DNA of 64,000 bases from Rhizobium oryzicola (lineage in GTDB: Bacteria; Pseudomonadota; Alphaproteobacteria; Rhizobiales; Rhizobiaceae), in contig NZ_JAUKWQ010000001.1 in NCBI RefSeq assembly GCF_030504645.1, positions 1,409,402-1,473,401 on the forward strand, read 5' to 3'. The notes beneath the pieces are model-generated. The model did no database searches and had not been told where the DNA came from. It worked only from the letters and a program-made list of their open reading frames with translations. The stretch's first letter is position 1, and each line of letters begins with the position of its first letter. Below are positions 8,279-16,200 of this stretch, piece by piece. Position numbers and translations under genes: made by a program.

Positions 8279-8586
8279 CAATATTCTCCAGAACCGAGAC
8301 CGGGGCCGGAATAATGGTGCCAGGCGGCCACGACCGCTTCCGGTTTCCATTCGCTTGCCTCGCAGAAGGCCATCAACGTCGGCTCGTGCCCCATGACGAA
8401 ATCGATCATGCCGGCCAAGAAACCGGGATCATTGATGGCACCCCGAAGCTGGTTCGGTTGCATGCCCGAGATCGCCAGGAAGCGGCCCAGCATGTCCAGA
8501 TCGTTGGCGAGCCATTGAAGGATTGCGGCGGCGGTTTCATCCGGTTTCGGTAAAAGTGCCGTTTTGGTCGTATGATAAGGAGGCAT
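8278..8586 (-). CDS. DUF3572 family protein
   Basis: 102 residues from ATG 8586 (MPPYHTTK). The sequence, including DMLGRFLAISGM, LRGAINDPGFL and VMGHEPTLMAFCEA, matches the small DUF3572 family typical of Rhizobiales and usually found beside divK. Function unknown; mostly helical and soluble. It is the first gene of a two-gene minus-strand unit with the HAD-like gene and is divergent from divK, 127 bp away. Confidence 0.8.
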   Translation of the reverse strand: MPPYHTTKTALLPKPDETAAAILQWLANDLDMLGRFLAISGMQPNQLRGAINDPGFLAGMIDFVMGHEPTLMAFCEASEWKPEAVVAAWHHYSGPGLGSGEY

Positions 8587-8713
8587 GACGCAGAATATTA
8601 CCTTTTCTTCAACCAAATCGCCCTAGACTTCCGTTTACCGAATTATGGAATCGGCCGTAGTGCGAGCTTATATGCCTGATATCGGCTTGCAAGGCAGGAT
8701 TTGAGGAAGCGTA

Positions 8714-9085
8714 ATGCCCAAGAGGGTGATGATTGTCGAAGACAACGAGCTGAACATGAAGCTCTTCCGCGATCTGATTGAAGCTTCCGGCTACACGACG
8801 ATCCAGACCCGCAACGGCATGGAAGCGCTTGACCTTGCCCGCCAGCACCGTCCGGACCTGATCCTGATGGATATCCAGCTGCCTGAGGTGTCAGGGCTTG
8901 AGGTCACCAAATGGCTGAAGGAGGATGACGAATTGCATGTCATCCCGGTCATCGCCGTCACGGCCTTTGCCATGAAGGGGGATGAAGAACGGATACGGCA
9001 GGGCGGCTGTGAAGCCTATGTCTCCAAGCCCATCTCGGTTCCGAAATTCATCGAAACCATCAAGACCTATCTGGGCGACGCCTGA
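8714..9085 (+). CDS. divK: Single-domain response regulator DivK
   Basis: 123 residues, a bare receiver domain: acidic pocket VEDNE, phospho-acceptor Asp in [13 protein letters not shown], conserved Thr in AVTAF and Lys in VSKPIS. In alphaproteobacteria DivK is phosphorylated by DivJ/PleC-type kinases and controls CtrA activity through DivL-CckA, setting cell-cycle and polarity. GAGGAAG precedes the ATG. It is followed 13 bp later by pleD, the standard rhizobial and Caulobacter pairing. Confidence 0.95.
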   Translation: MPKRVMIVEDNELNMKLFRDLIEASGYTTIQTRNGMEALDLARQHRPDLILMDIQLPEVSGLEVTKWLKEDDELHVIPVIAVTAFAMKGDEERIRQGGCEAYVSKPISVPKFIETIKTYLGDA

Positions 9086-9098
9086 GCGAGAGACGGAT

Positions 9099-10466
9099 AT
9101 GACGGCAAGGATCCTGGTAGTCGACGATATTCCGGCCAATGTGAAGCTGCTGGAAGCGCGTCTCCTTGCCGAATATTTCGACGTGCTGACAGCCGAGAAC
9201 GGCTTCCGCGCGCTTGAGATCGTTGACAGCACGCATGTGGATATCATTCTGCTCGATGTCATGATGCCAGGCATTGACGGCTTCGAGGTTTGCGAGCGCC
9301 TGAAATCCAATCCACGCACCGCCCATATCCCCGTCGTGATGGTGACGGCACTGGACCAGCCGGCGGACCGCGTACGTGGTCTAAAAGCCGGTGCGGATGA
9401 CTTTCTGACAAAGCCGGTCAACGATCTTCAGCTTGTATCACGCGTGAAGAGTCTTGTTCGCCTGAAGGCGCTGAGTGACGAGCTGCGCATCCGCGCGGAG
9501 ACGGCGCGCACCATCGGTGTGGACGACATGTTGAAACTCGATGGCCTGGAAGGGCCAGGGCAGGTGCTTCTGGTCGATGGCCGCGCGAGCTCTCAGGAGC
9601 GGATCATCAAGGCGCTGAAGCCGATTGCCGATGTCATTGCCATGTCTGACCCACAGGCGGCACTTTTCGAAGCTGCCGAGACGCCGGTCGACCTTGTGAT
9701 CGTGAATGGCTCCGGTGACGACTATGATCCCTTGCGCCTTTGCGCGCAACTGCGCCTGCTGGAGCGTACGCGCCTGCTGCCGCTGCTCGTCGTGGCGGAA
9801 ACAGGAGATGAGGATTTCGTGATCCGTGCGCTCGATCTCGGCGTCAACGACTATATCCTGCGCCCTATAGATCCGAACGAATTGGTGGCGCGCACGCTCA
9901 CGCAGATCAAGCGCAAGCGTTACAATGACCGCCTGCGGCTGAGCGTTCGCCAGACCATCGAGCTGGCGGTGACCGACGGTCTGACCGGCCTGCACAATCG
10001 ACGTTACCTCGACAATCATCTCAAGACGCTGTTCAACCGAGCCGCTGCGCGCGGACGCTCACTCTCTGTCTGCATCACGGACATCGATCGCTTCAAGCAT
10101 GTCAACGACACCTATGGGCATGATGCCGGCGATGAAGTGCTGAAGGAATTCGCCCGCCGCATCCGCACGACCGTGCGCGGGGCCGATCTCGCCTGTCGCT
10201 ATGGCGGCGAGGAGTTCGTCGTCGTCATGCCTGATACCGATCCAGGCCAGGCCGCTGCGATTGCCGAGCGCCTTCGCTCCATCATCGAAGGCAGCCCCTT
10301 CGAACTTGCCCATGCCCGGCTCAGCCTCAATATCACCGCCTCCATGGGCATCGCCAGCAATGTGGAAGGGGTGGAAACGCCCGAACAATTGCTGAAGCAG
10401 GCCGACCGCGCTCTGTATGAAGCAAAGAGCAGCGGCCGCAATCGTGTTGTCGCTGCGGCGGCCTGA
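9099..10466 (+). CDS. pleD: Response regulator diguanylate cyclase PleD
   Basis: 455 residues with two receiver domains (first at 1-120, phospho-acceptor in IILLDVMMPG; second, degenerate, at about 150-270) and a GGDEF domain. The active-site loop is GGEEF, and an RGAD I-site lies five residues upstream, so product inhibition by c-di-GMP is expected. It makes c-di-GMP upon phosphorylation to drive the motile-to-sessile transition. ATG 9099 (MTARILVVDD) is chosen because sequence upstream in the same frame runs into divK. It forms an operon with divK. Confidence 0.95.
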   Translation: MTARILVVDDIPANVKLLEARLLAEYFDVLTAENGFRALEIVDSTHVDIILLDVMMPGIDGFEVCERLKSNPRTAHIPVVMVTALDQPADRVRGLKAGADDFLTKPVNDLQLVSRVKSLVRLKALSDELRIRAETARTIGVDDMLKLDGLEGPGQVLLVDGRASSQERIIKALKPIADVIAMSDPQAALFEAAETPVDLVIVNGSGDDYDPLRLCAQLRLLERTRLLPLLVVAETGDEDFVIRALDLGVNDYILRPIDPNELVARTLTQIKRKRYNDRLRLSVRQTIELAVTDGLTGLHNRRYLDNHLKTLFNRAAARGRSLSVCITDIDRFKHVNDTYGHDAGDEVLKEFARRIRTTVRGADLACRYGGEEFVVVMPDTDPGQAAAIAERLRSIIEGSPFELAHARLSLNITASMGIASNVEGVETPEQLLKQADRALYEAKSSGRNRVVAAAA

Positions 10467-11123
10467 TCGGATCACACCGCCACTCCATCTGTTTCATGTA
10501 AAGGCTAAGTAGCTGCGATGCCAGCGCGCGGTGCCGACAATTCGGCCACGATGGTCGTTGCTGCGGGGGCGCTGATTCGTGGAATGAAAGAATAGGGTAG
10601 TCAAATCCGATACATTATTATCAAATGTTAATGGCTAACCCTAGTCCAGCCCAGAAACACCTAATTCAACTGTAGTTTGCGCCTCTGGTTTTAACCATGT
10701 CTCACGCAAATTGGTGACCTAGTTAAGATTAGGTTGATTTTCTCGCGGTTTTACGCGAGTTTGACCGTACGGAATATGTTCTTCGGAACAGTGATACCCC
10801 ATGATGCTCAGGTCCGCCGCATCTCCTGGGTCGTGGGGTCGGTCGGTCGATACGCAGATTAAAGTGGTTCCTCGTGCCGCTCTTGCGTATCGGCCGACCC
10901 CCAAATCTCTGCAAATGATCAATTCTTGTGCGACAGTTGCCTTTAGGGCGGCGCTTTCACGGCTTTCATCGCCCTCACTTGAGATCTCTTCCCGCCGGTC
11001 AAATATGACCTGATCGGCCGCCTCACGGGTGGTTGACGTAAATTTGACTGTATCAGATTAGCACACGTTTTGGATGTAGTCGGTAGGGGCCTCTGCGCTG
11101 GAGAGGAGCGGCTACAATCCTGA
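10467..11123. other. Long intergenic region between pleD and rpmG
   Basis: No convincing gene. Notable elements are a CtrA-type 8-mer TTAACCAT at 10691-10698, a short hairpin CTCGCG/CGCGAG at 10742-10759, a UUCG-capped hairpin near 10779-10793, a long imperfect stem (left arm 10835-10855, right arm 10885-10901), and a palindrome GGTCA-AATA-TGACC at 10997-11010. The first part is AT-richer than neighbouring genes. It could hold a small RNA. Confidence 0.4.
10835..10901. repeat. Long imperfect inverted repeat (candidate structured RNA)
   Basis: The left arm GGGGTCGGTCGGTCGATACGC (10835-10855) pairs with the right arm GCGTATCGGCCGACCCC (10885-10901), with a four-base bulge and a loop of about 29 nt. 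It is the strongest secondary structure in the pleD-rpmG gap and belongs to no recognised gene. It has no U-tract, so it is not an obvious terminator. Confidence 0.4.
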
Positions 11124-11165
11124 ATCGCAAAAGGCGCGGAGCCGGGGCGCCGCGCCTTTTGCGAT
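11124..11165 (-). terminator. Terminator downstream of rpmG
   Basis: A perfect 16-bp stem (11124-11139 with 11150-11165) and a 10-nt loop, containing GGCGCGG/CCGCGCC flanked by AAAA/TTTT. On the minus strand the GC stem is followed by TTTT, 19 bp after the rpmG stop. Confidence 0.85.
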
Positions 11166-11183
11166 GATCGATGGATCCGAAGA

Positions 11184-11351
11184 TTACTTGATCTTCGTTT
11201 CCTTGAACTCGACATGCTTCTTTGCAATCGGGTCGTACTTGGTCTTCGTCATCTTGTCCGTCATCGTACGGCTGTTCTTCGTCGTGACGTAGAAGAAGCC
11301 AGTATCGGCCGTCGACAGCAGCTTGATCTTGATGGTCGTAGCTTTCGCCAT
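11184..11351 (-). CDS. rpmG: 50S ribosomal protein L33
   Basis: 55 residues, [20 protein letters not shown] onward, ending KETKIK. This is the basic L33 of the large subunit in the cysteine-free form common in alphaproteobacteria. Length and sequence fit the family exactly. Followed by a strong terminator; about 95 bp downstream of the MFS gene on the same strand, so probably with its own promoter. Confidence 0.95.
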   Translation of the reverse strand: MAKATTIKIKLLSTADTGFFYVTTKNSRTMTDKMTKTKYDPIAKKHVEFKETKIK

Positions 11352-11445
11352 GGTCTTCCTGCCTCTAAATAAAAATCAAGCCGCGGACGCCCGAGCGCAG
11401 TCCGCAGCGAAATCTGGCGCGAAACTACAAATCGCGCCCGAAAAG

Positions 11446-12630
11446 TCAAGTCCGTTCTGACCGGAAAAGCGTTCGGCCCAGGGATATCAGCACATAAGCG
11501 CCGAAGAAGCCCGCCAAGGCCCAGGCAAAGCCGCTGTTTCCGCTGATATCGATGGCGGCACCAATCGCTTGCGGACCGGCCACGGTGCCCACGGCATAGC
11601 AAAAAACGAAGGCGGCATTGGCGGCTGCGAGGTCGGCACCGGTGAGTCGCGAGCCGAGATGCGCGAGGCCCACAGTGTAGAGGCCGGAGACGCAGCCACC
11701 CCAGACCAGCAGCATGGACGCCATCAGCCACCAGTTATGCATCAGGTGGGGCAGTATGATCGATCCGCAGAGCCCCGCCACGGCCATCATGAACAGCATC
11801 GGACGCCGGTCTTTCAGACGGTCGGAAATCATACCGAACGGGATCTGGAACACCATGTTGCCAACTCCCATTACCGTCAGCAGCGCCGCAGCTTCCGCCT
11901 CCGGCATGCCTGAGCGGCTGGCATAGATCGGAAAGAGGGAGAGACCGCCCACTTCCGTTGCGCCAAAAACGAACACCGCAGCCGTGGCGGTCGGCACAAG
12001 GAAAATATAGCGCAGGAAGTGCTGCTGCGGCTTCTCATCCAATACGGGGCTTTCTCCGCGTGCAACGAAGATGGGTATGAACGCAAGCATGATGGCACAG
12101 GCGCCGATGGCAAAGGGCAGCAGGCCCTCGCTGCCGATCGCAGAGAAGATGAGCGGTCCGATCGCAAAGCCGACGGCCAGCACGGTCGCATAGATGCCGA
12201 GAACCAGCCCACGTCGTTTCGGCGGCGCGGCGGCATTGATCCAGAACTCTGACAGAATGAATAGCGTTGTGGTGGCACCGTGGAAGGCGAGGCGCAGCGG
12301 AAACCACATCCAGAAGGCTTCGGCATAGTAGAAGCCGAGCGCGCTGACGGCGGAAATGACGACAGCCCACAGCATAGTTCTCGCCACGCCGAGGCTATGG
12401 GCGATACGGGTGGTGATCGGTGCGGCGATCATGGCCGCAACACCGGCCATGGCTGAGTTCAGGCCAATCAGCGTGGAGGAGATACCACGCTTTTCCAGAA
12501 TGATGCTGAGCAGTGGCAGGCCGAGGCCTATAGCGATTCCGACCGCGCTGATGGCGGATATGGCTGCGACCAGGGAAGGCCAATGGATCTCTTCGACATG
12601 GCCGTTGGTGCCACCATCCGGCTGAGACAT
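11446..12630 (-). CDS. MFS transporter
   Basis: 394 residues with about 12 hydrophobic segments and the usual internal-repeat layout of the major facilitator superfamily; the loop after TM2 (ITTRIAHSLG) and GMISDRLKDRRP between the halves resemble MFS signature loops. Substrate unknown, export of a small molecule being likely. ATG 12630 (MSQPDGG) is chosen for the AAGGAAA upstream; an ATG at 12657 is the alternative. Last member of the topA-rnr-DUF983-Nudix-MFS series, 30 bp after the Nudix stop. Confidence 0.85.
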   Translation of the reverse strand: MSQPDGGTNGHVEEIHWPSLVAAISAISAVGIAIGLGLPLLSIILEKRGISSTLIGLNSAMAGVAAMIAAPITTRIAHSLGVARTMLWAVVISAVSALGFYYAEAFWMWFPLRLAFHGATTTLFILSEFWINAAAPPKRRGLVLGIYATVLAVGFAIGPLIFSAIGSEGLLPFAIGACAIMLAFIPIFVARGESPVLDEKPQQHFLRYIFLVPTATAAVFVFGATEVGGLSLFPIYASRSGMPEAEAAALLTVMGVGNMVFQIPFGMISDRLKDRRPMLFMMAVAGLCGSIILPHLMHNWWLMASMLLVWGGCVSGLYTVGLAHLGSRLTGADLAAANAAFVFCYAVGTVAGPQAIGAAIDISGNSGFAWALAGFFGAYVLISLGRTLFRSERT

Positions 12631-12660
12631 CTGCTTTTCCTTCGAGTATGAATCCATTGC

Positions 12661-13365
12661 CTACAGCCGAGTGCGCACGAAGCCGGTGTCGCGCCTTGAG
12701 TAGATGTGCACGGCGCTTCCAAACGGTAAAGATGGATCGGACTCAAGTAAAATTTTCAACTCGTTGAGCACGGCGAGCGTAATCTCCGGCATTTTCAGGT
12801 TGGAAAGGTCGAAAATCGATATCCAGCGTAGGTCCTGCAACTCGCTGCTATCAGCGAGGGCGGAAGGATCGATTGCGGCTTCATCGACAAAGGTGGCGAA
12901 AAAACGGTTGTCGAAACGTCTGATAGCACCTGGTGGAGTGACAGCCCGCGCGATCAGGCGGAGACAGGAAAGATCTGGCGCGCCTGTCTTGGGGCTCTGA
13001 GCGGAGCCAAAGATGAGGCCCGTTTCCTCCCGCAATTCTCTGATGGCTGCCAAGGCGAGCGCGCGAGCACCGTTCGGTGTCAGGCGCGTTCCGGCTTTCG
13101 CGAGCAACTGGGTCAGCACACGCCGGTCGAGGTCTCGGGAATAGGGCAGGGCGTGATCGCGTGGATCCCTACGGCCTCCCGGAAAGACATAAAGGTCCGG
13201 CATGAAGACATGGCCGCTGCTGCGCTTGCCGACCAGCACGGTGGGCGAGGTGCCAGACCGGTCGATCAGGATGAGCGAAGCCGAGGCGCGCGGGCGCAAA
13301 CGAGGTTTCGCCTGCGTCTGCACTGATGACAGCCGCTTCGTATCCTGGCTGCTCATGCCCGTCAT
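12661..13365 (-). CDS. Nudix hydrolase
   Basis: 234 residues. The Nudix domain includes YVFPGGRRDPRDHALPY and, after an insertion of about 35 residues, the helix AIRELREETGLIFG with the REXXEE-type catalytic glutamates. This split layout is that of the larger NUDT7/NUDT19-like proteins rather than MutT. It should hydrolyse a nucleoside-diphosphate derivative such as a CoA or NADH compound; the substrate cannot be told. Its ATG overlaps the DUF983 stop by four bases (ATGA). Confidence 0.85.
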   Translation of the reverse strand: MTGMSSQDTKRLSSVQTQAKPRLRPRASASLILIDRSGTSPTVLVGKRSSGHVFMPDLYVFPGGRRDPRDHALPYSRDLDRRVLTQLLAKAGTRLTPNGARALALAAIRELREETGLIFGSAQSPKTGAPDLSCLRLIARAVTPPGAIRRFDNRFFATFVDEAAIDPSALADSSELQDLRWISIFDLSNLKMPEITLAVLNELKILLESDPSLPFGSAVHIYSRRDTGFVRTRL

Positions 13366-13829
13366 TCGATTGGACCGCCCCGTCCGGGATCGGTGTCCTC
13401 GTCATGGCCGCCGAAGCCATGCATCCGCAGCGCCCATTGCAGCCCGATCACGCCACCCTTGATAGGCTGGATCGTGCCGAAGGCAAGCAGCACCGTGATC
13501 GGCACCCAGATGGCGAGATGTGCCCACATGGAGATGTTCCACACCAGGTCGGTCATCATGTAGCCACCAACGGTCACATGGCCGATGATGAAGATGACCA
13601 GGTAGGGGGGCAGATCATCTGCGCGCTGATGGTGCATGTCCTCGCCGCAGAACGCACACGCATCGACAGGCTTCAGGAAGGCACGAAACAGCCTGCCTTC
13701 CCCGCAATGCGGACATCTGTTCAGCAGGCCGCGCTTGATCGATCTGCCGAGCGGCCTTTCCGCATCATCCTGCCCGCCATAGCGAACAGGACTCGTTTTG
13801 GAAACTGCTGCATCAGGGCGACCTGTCAT
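13362..13829 (-). CDS. DUF983 membrane protein
   Basis: 155 residues from ATG 13829 (MTGRPD), preceded by TAGGAG. Two CxxC pairs (CPHCGEGRLF and CAFCGED) form a zinc ribbon in front of two hydrophobic segments (PPYLVIFIIGHVTVGG and IWVPITVLLAFGT). This is the DUF983 family, widespread in Rhizobiales directly after rnr; function unknown. It starts 10 bp after rnr and overlaps the Nudix gene by four bases. Confidence 0.85.
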   Translation of the reverse strand: MTGRPDAAVSKTSPVRYGGQDDAERPLGRSIKRGLLNRCPHCGEGRLFRAFLKPVDACAFCGEDMHHQRADDLPPYLVIFIIGHVTVGGYMMTDLVWNISMWAHLAIWVPITVLLAFGTIQPIKGGVIGLQWALRMHGFGGHDEDTDPGRGGPIE

Positions 13830-13839
13830 TGCTTGTCTC

Positions 13840-16200
13840 CTACCGGCCGCGTCTGGGCGGTCGTGTTCCGGGCTGGGCACGGCCGCTTCGCCGCTCGCGC
13901 CGTCCCGCCTTGTGGAAGGATCGGGTGGCGATCCCCATCTTGCGGCCTTCGCTCAGCATCTCGAAGCGCAGGGCACCCGCCAGCGGAATGGCTTCTGCCA
14001 GCCGGACATCGACCGGATCACCCAACTGATAGCCCAGGCCGTGCTTCTCGCCGATCAAGGCCTGTCGGCTCTCGTCATAGATGAAGTAGTCGCTGCCCAA
14101 CGTAGATACGGGCACAAAGCCATCTGCACCATAGGTGGGGAGGGCGACAAATAGTCCCGCCTTGGTCACGCCCGCAACACGGCCCTCGAACTCCTCGCCG
14201 ACGCGGCCCGCCAGATGGTGCGCGATCAGGCGGTTGATTGTGTCCCGTTCTGCCGCCATGGCGCGGCGCTCGAAGGTGGAGATTTCCGCCGCAATATCAT
14301 CGAGCTGCGCTTCCTCCTCCGGCGTGATGGCGCCTTCGCCAAGACCCAGCGAACCGACCAGCGCGCGATGCACGATCAGGTCGGCATAGCGGCGGATCGG
14401 CGAGGTGAAGTGGGCGTACTTCAGGAGGTTCAGGCCGAAGTGGCCGATATTCTCGGGGCTGTAGATCGCCTGGCTCTGGCTGCGCAGCACCATCTCGTTG
14501 ACCATGGTCTGGTGCGGCGTATCTTCCGCCTTGGCCAGAATGCCGTTGAACGAGTTGGAGCGCAGCTGCCCGCCCTTGGCCATGGCAATGCCGAGCGTCG
14601 CCAGAAATTCGCGCAAGCTCTCCTGCTTGGACAGCGACGGCGCATCATGCACGCGGTAGATCAGCGGTTGCCGCTTCTTCTCCAGCGTCTCGGCGGCGGC
14701 GACGTTTGCCTGGATCATCATCTCTTCGATGAGCTTGTGCGCATCCAGCCGCTCCGGCACGAAGACGCGATCGACGGTGCCGTCAGGCTTCAGCACGATC
14801 TTGCGTTCGGGCATGTCGAGTTCCAGCGGCTGGCGGCGGTCGCGGCCCCGCTTCATGATCTCATAGGCGCGCCACAGCGGCTTCAGGATCGGCTCCAGCA
14901 GCGGGCCGGTCTTGTCGTCAGGCTTGCCGTCGATGGCCGCCTGCGCCTGTTGGTAGGAGAGCTTGGCCGCACTCTTCATCATAATGCGATGGAAGGTGTG
15001 GCTCCCTTTGCGGCCTTCCCTGGAAAACACCATGCGCACGGCAATCGCCGGACGGTCTTCGCCTTCCCGGAGCGAGCAGAGGTCGTTGGAGATCCGCTCC
15101 GGCAGCATGGGCACGACGCGATCGGGGAAATAGACCGAGTTGCCGCGCTTCAGCGCCTCACGATCGAGCGCAGACCCGGTACGGACGTAATAGGAAACAT
15201 CGGCGATCGCGACGGTGACGATCACGCCACCTTCGTTGTCGGGCGAGGGGTCCGGTTCGGCATAGACGGCGTCGTCATGGTCCTTCGCATCTGCCGGGTC
15301 GATGGTGACGAGCGGCACGTCCCGCCAGTCCTCGCGCTTCACCATGCTGGCAGGCTTGGCGGCTGCTGCGGCTTCCATCACCTGTGCCGGGAACACATGC
15401 GGAATGCCATGTGCGTAGATCGCGATCATCGAGATCGCCTTTTCGGTCGCGACCGATCCCAAGACAGTCAGAACCTTGGCACGGGGCAGGCCGAAGCGAC
15501 CGCGCACCACATCGGCCTCGATCAGGTCGCCATCCTTGGCGTCGCCGAGATCTTGCCTGCTGATCTGCATTTCCTCGCCGCGTCGGTCGATGGGCATCAG
15601 GCGGGCATCACCGTCAGGCAGCACGCGAATGACGCCCAAGGCCGCATTCTTCAGCTTGTCGATGATCTTGACCACGCGCGCCGTATAGGCAGGGCCGCCT
15701 TTTTCCTTGGCCGGGAAGATCTTCGCAAGCACCCGGTCGCCGAGGTTTGCAGCAGGCGCCTTGCCCTTGCCACGCGCATCCGAGGATTGGCGCACCAGAA
15801 CAGCCGGTGCAACGCCCGCATCTTCCGGCCATTCGCTCGGGCGGGCAATCAACTGGCCGTCCGTCGTGCGGGTGGTGATGTCGAGAAGCGTCATCGGCGG
15901 CAGGGCGCCTGGACGTGCCAGGCCCTTGCGGCTCTTCTGCAGCAGCCCCTCGTCTTCGAGGTCGCGCAGCAGGTCCCGCAGTTCCACGCGCGCTTCGCCC
16001 TTCAGCCCGAAGGCCTTGGCAATCTCGCGCTTGTTGGAGCGGTCGGGATTGTCGGCGATGAATTCCAGCAGGATCTCGCGCGGGGGCAGGAAGCCCTGCA
16101 CGATTGCAGGGGATTCCTTGATCACTGCCTTGCCCGCGCGAGGGGTTGATGTGCGGCTGGTCGCCTTTTGATGTCTGCCTTCGCGCGGTTCTTTCGTCAC
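13840..16200 (-). CDS. rnr: Ribonuclease R
   Basis: A processive 3'-5' exoribonuclease able to degrade structured RNA, 786 residues. An N-terminal winged-helix region is at about 40-110, then cold-shock/OB domains. The RNB catalytic domain has acidic cluster DPADAKDHDDAVY and late motif SPIRRYADLIVHRAL, and a C-terminal S1 domain (VGEEFEGRVAGVTKAGLFV) follows. The start is GTG at 16200, overlapping the topA stop in GTGA, a coupled arrangement. Confidence 0.95.
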   Translation of the reverse strand: MTKEPREGRHQKATSRTSTPRAGKAVIKESPAIVQGFLPPREILLEFIADNPDRSNKREIAKAFGLKGEARVELRDLLRDLEDEGLLQKSRKGLARPGALPPMTLLDITTRTTDGQLIARPSEWPEDAGVAPAVLVRQSSDARGKGKAPAANLGDRVLAKIFPAKEKGGPAYTARVVKIIDKLKNAALGVIRVLPDGDARLMPIDRRGEEMQISRQDLGDAKDGDLIEADVVRGRFGLPRAKVLTVLGSVATEKAISMIAIYAHGIPHVFPAQVMEAAAAAKPASMVKREDWRDVPLVTIDPADAKDHDDAVYAEPDPSPDNEGGVIVTVAIADVSYYVRTGSALDREALKRGNSVYFPDRVVPMLPERISNDLCSLREGEDRPAIAVRMVFSREGRKGSHTFHRIMMKSAAKLSYQQAQAAIDGKPDDKTGPLLEPILKPLWRAYEIMKRGRDRRQPLELDMPERKIVLKPDGTVDRVFVPERLDAHKLIEEMMIQANVAAAETLEKKRQPLIYRVHDAPSLSKQESLREFLATLGIAMAKGGQLRSNSFNGILAKAEDTPHQTMVNEMVLRSQSQAIYSPENIGHFGLNLLKYAHFTSPIRRYADLIVHRALVGSLGLGEGAITPEEEAQLDDIAAEISTFERRAMAAERDTINRLIAHHLAGRVGEEFEGRVAGVTKAGLFVALPTYGADGFVPVSTLGSDYFIYDESRQALIGEKHGLGYQLGDPVDVRLAEAIPLAGALRFEMLSEGRKMGIATRSFHKAGRRERRSGRAQPGTRPPRRGR

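Noticed and set aside
10801..11013. 70-codon frame in the pleD-rpmG gap
   Set aside because: No ribosome-binding site, composition unlike coding sequence, and it overlaps the long stem and the dyad.
14215..16149. 644-codon open frame antisense to rnr
   Set aside because: RNase R motifs are intact on the minus strand; the antisense product is His/Arg-rich low-information sequence typical of GC shadow frames.
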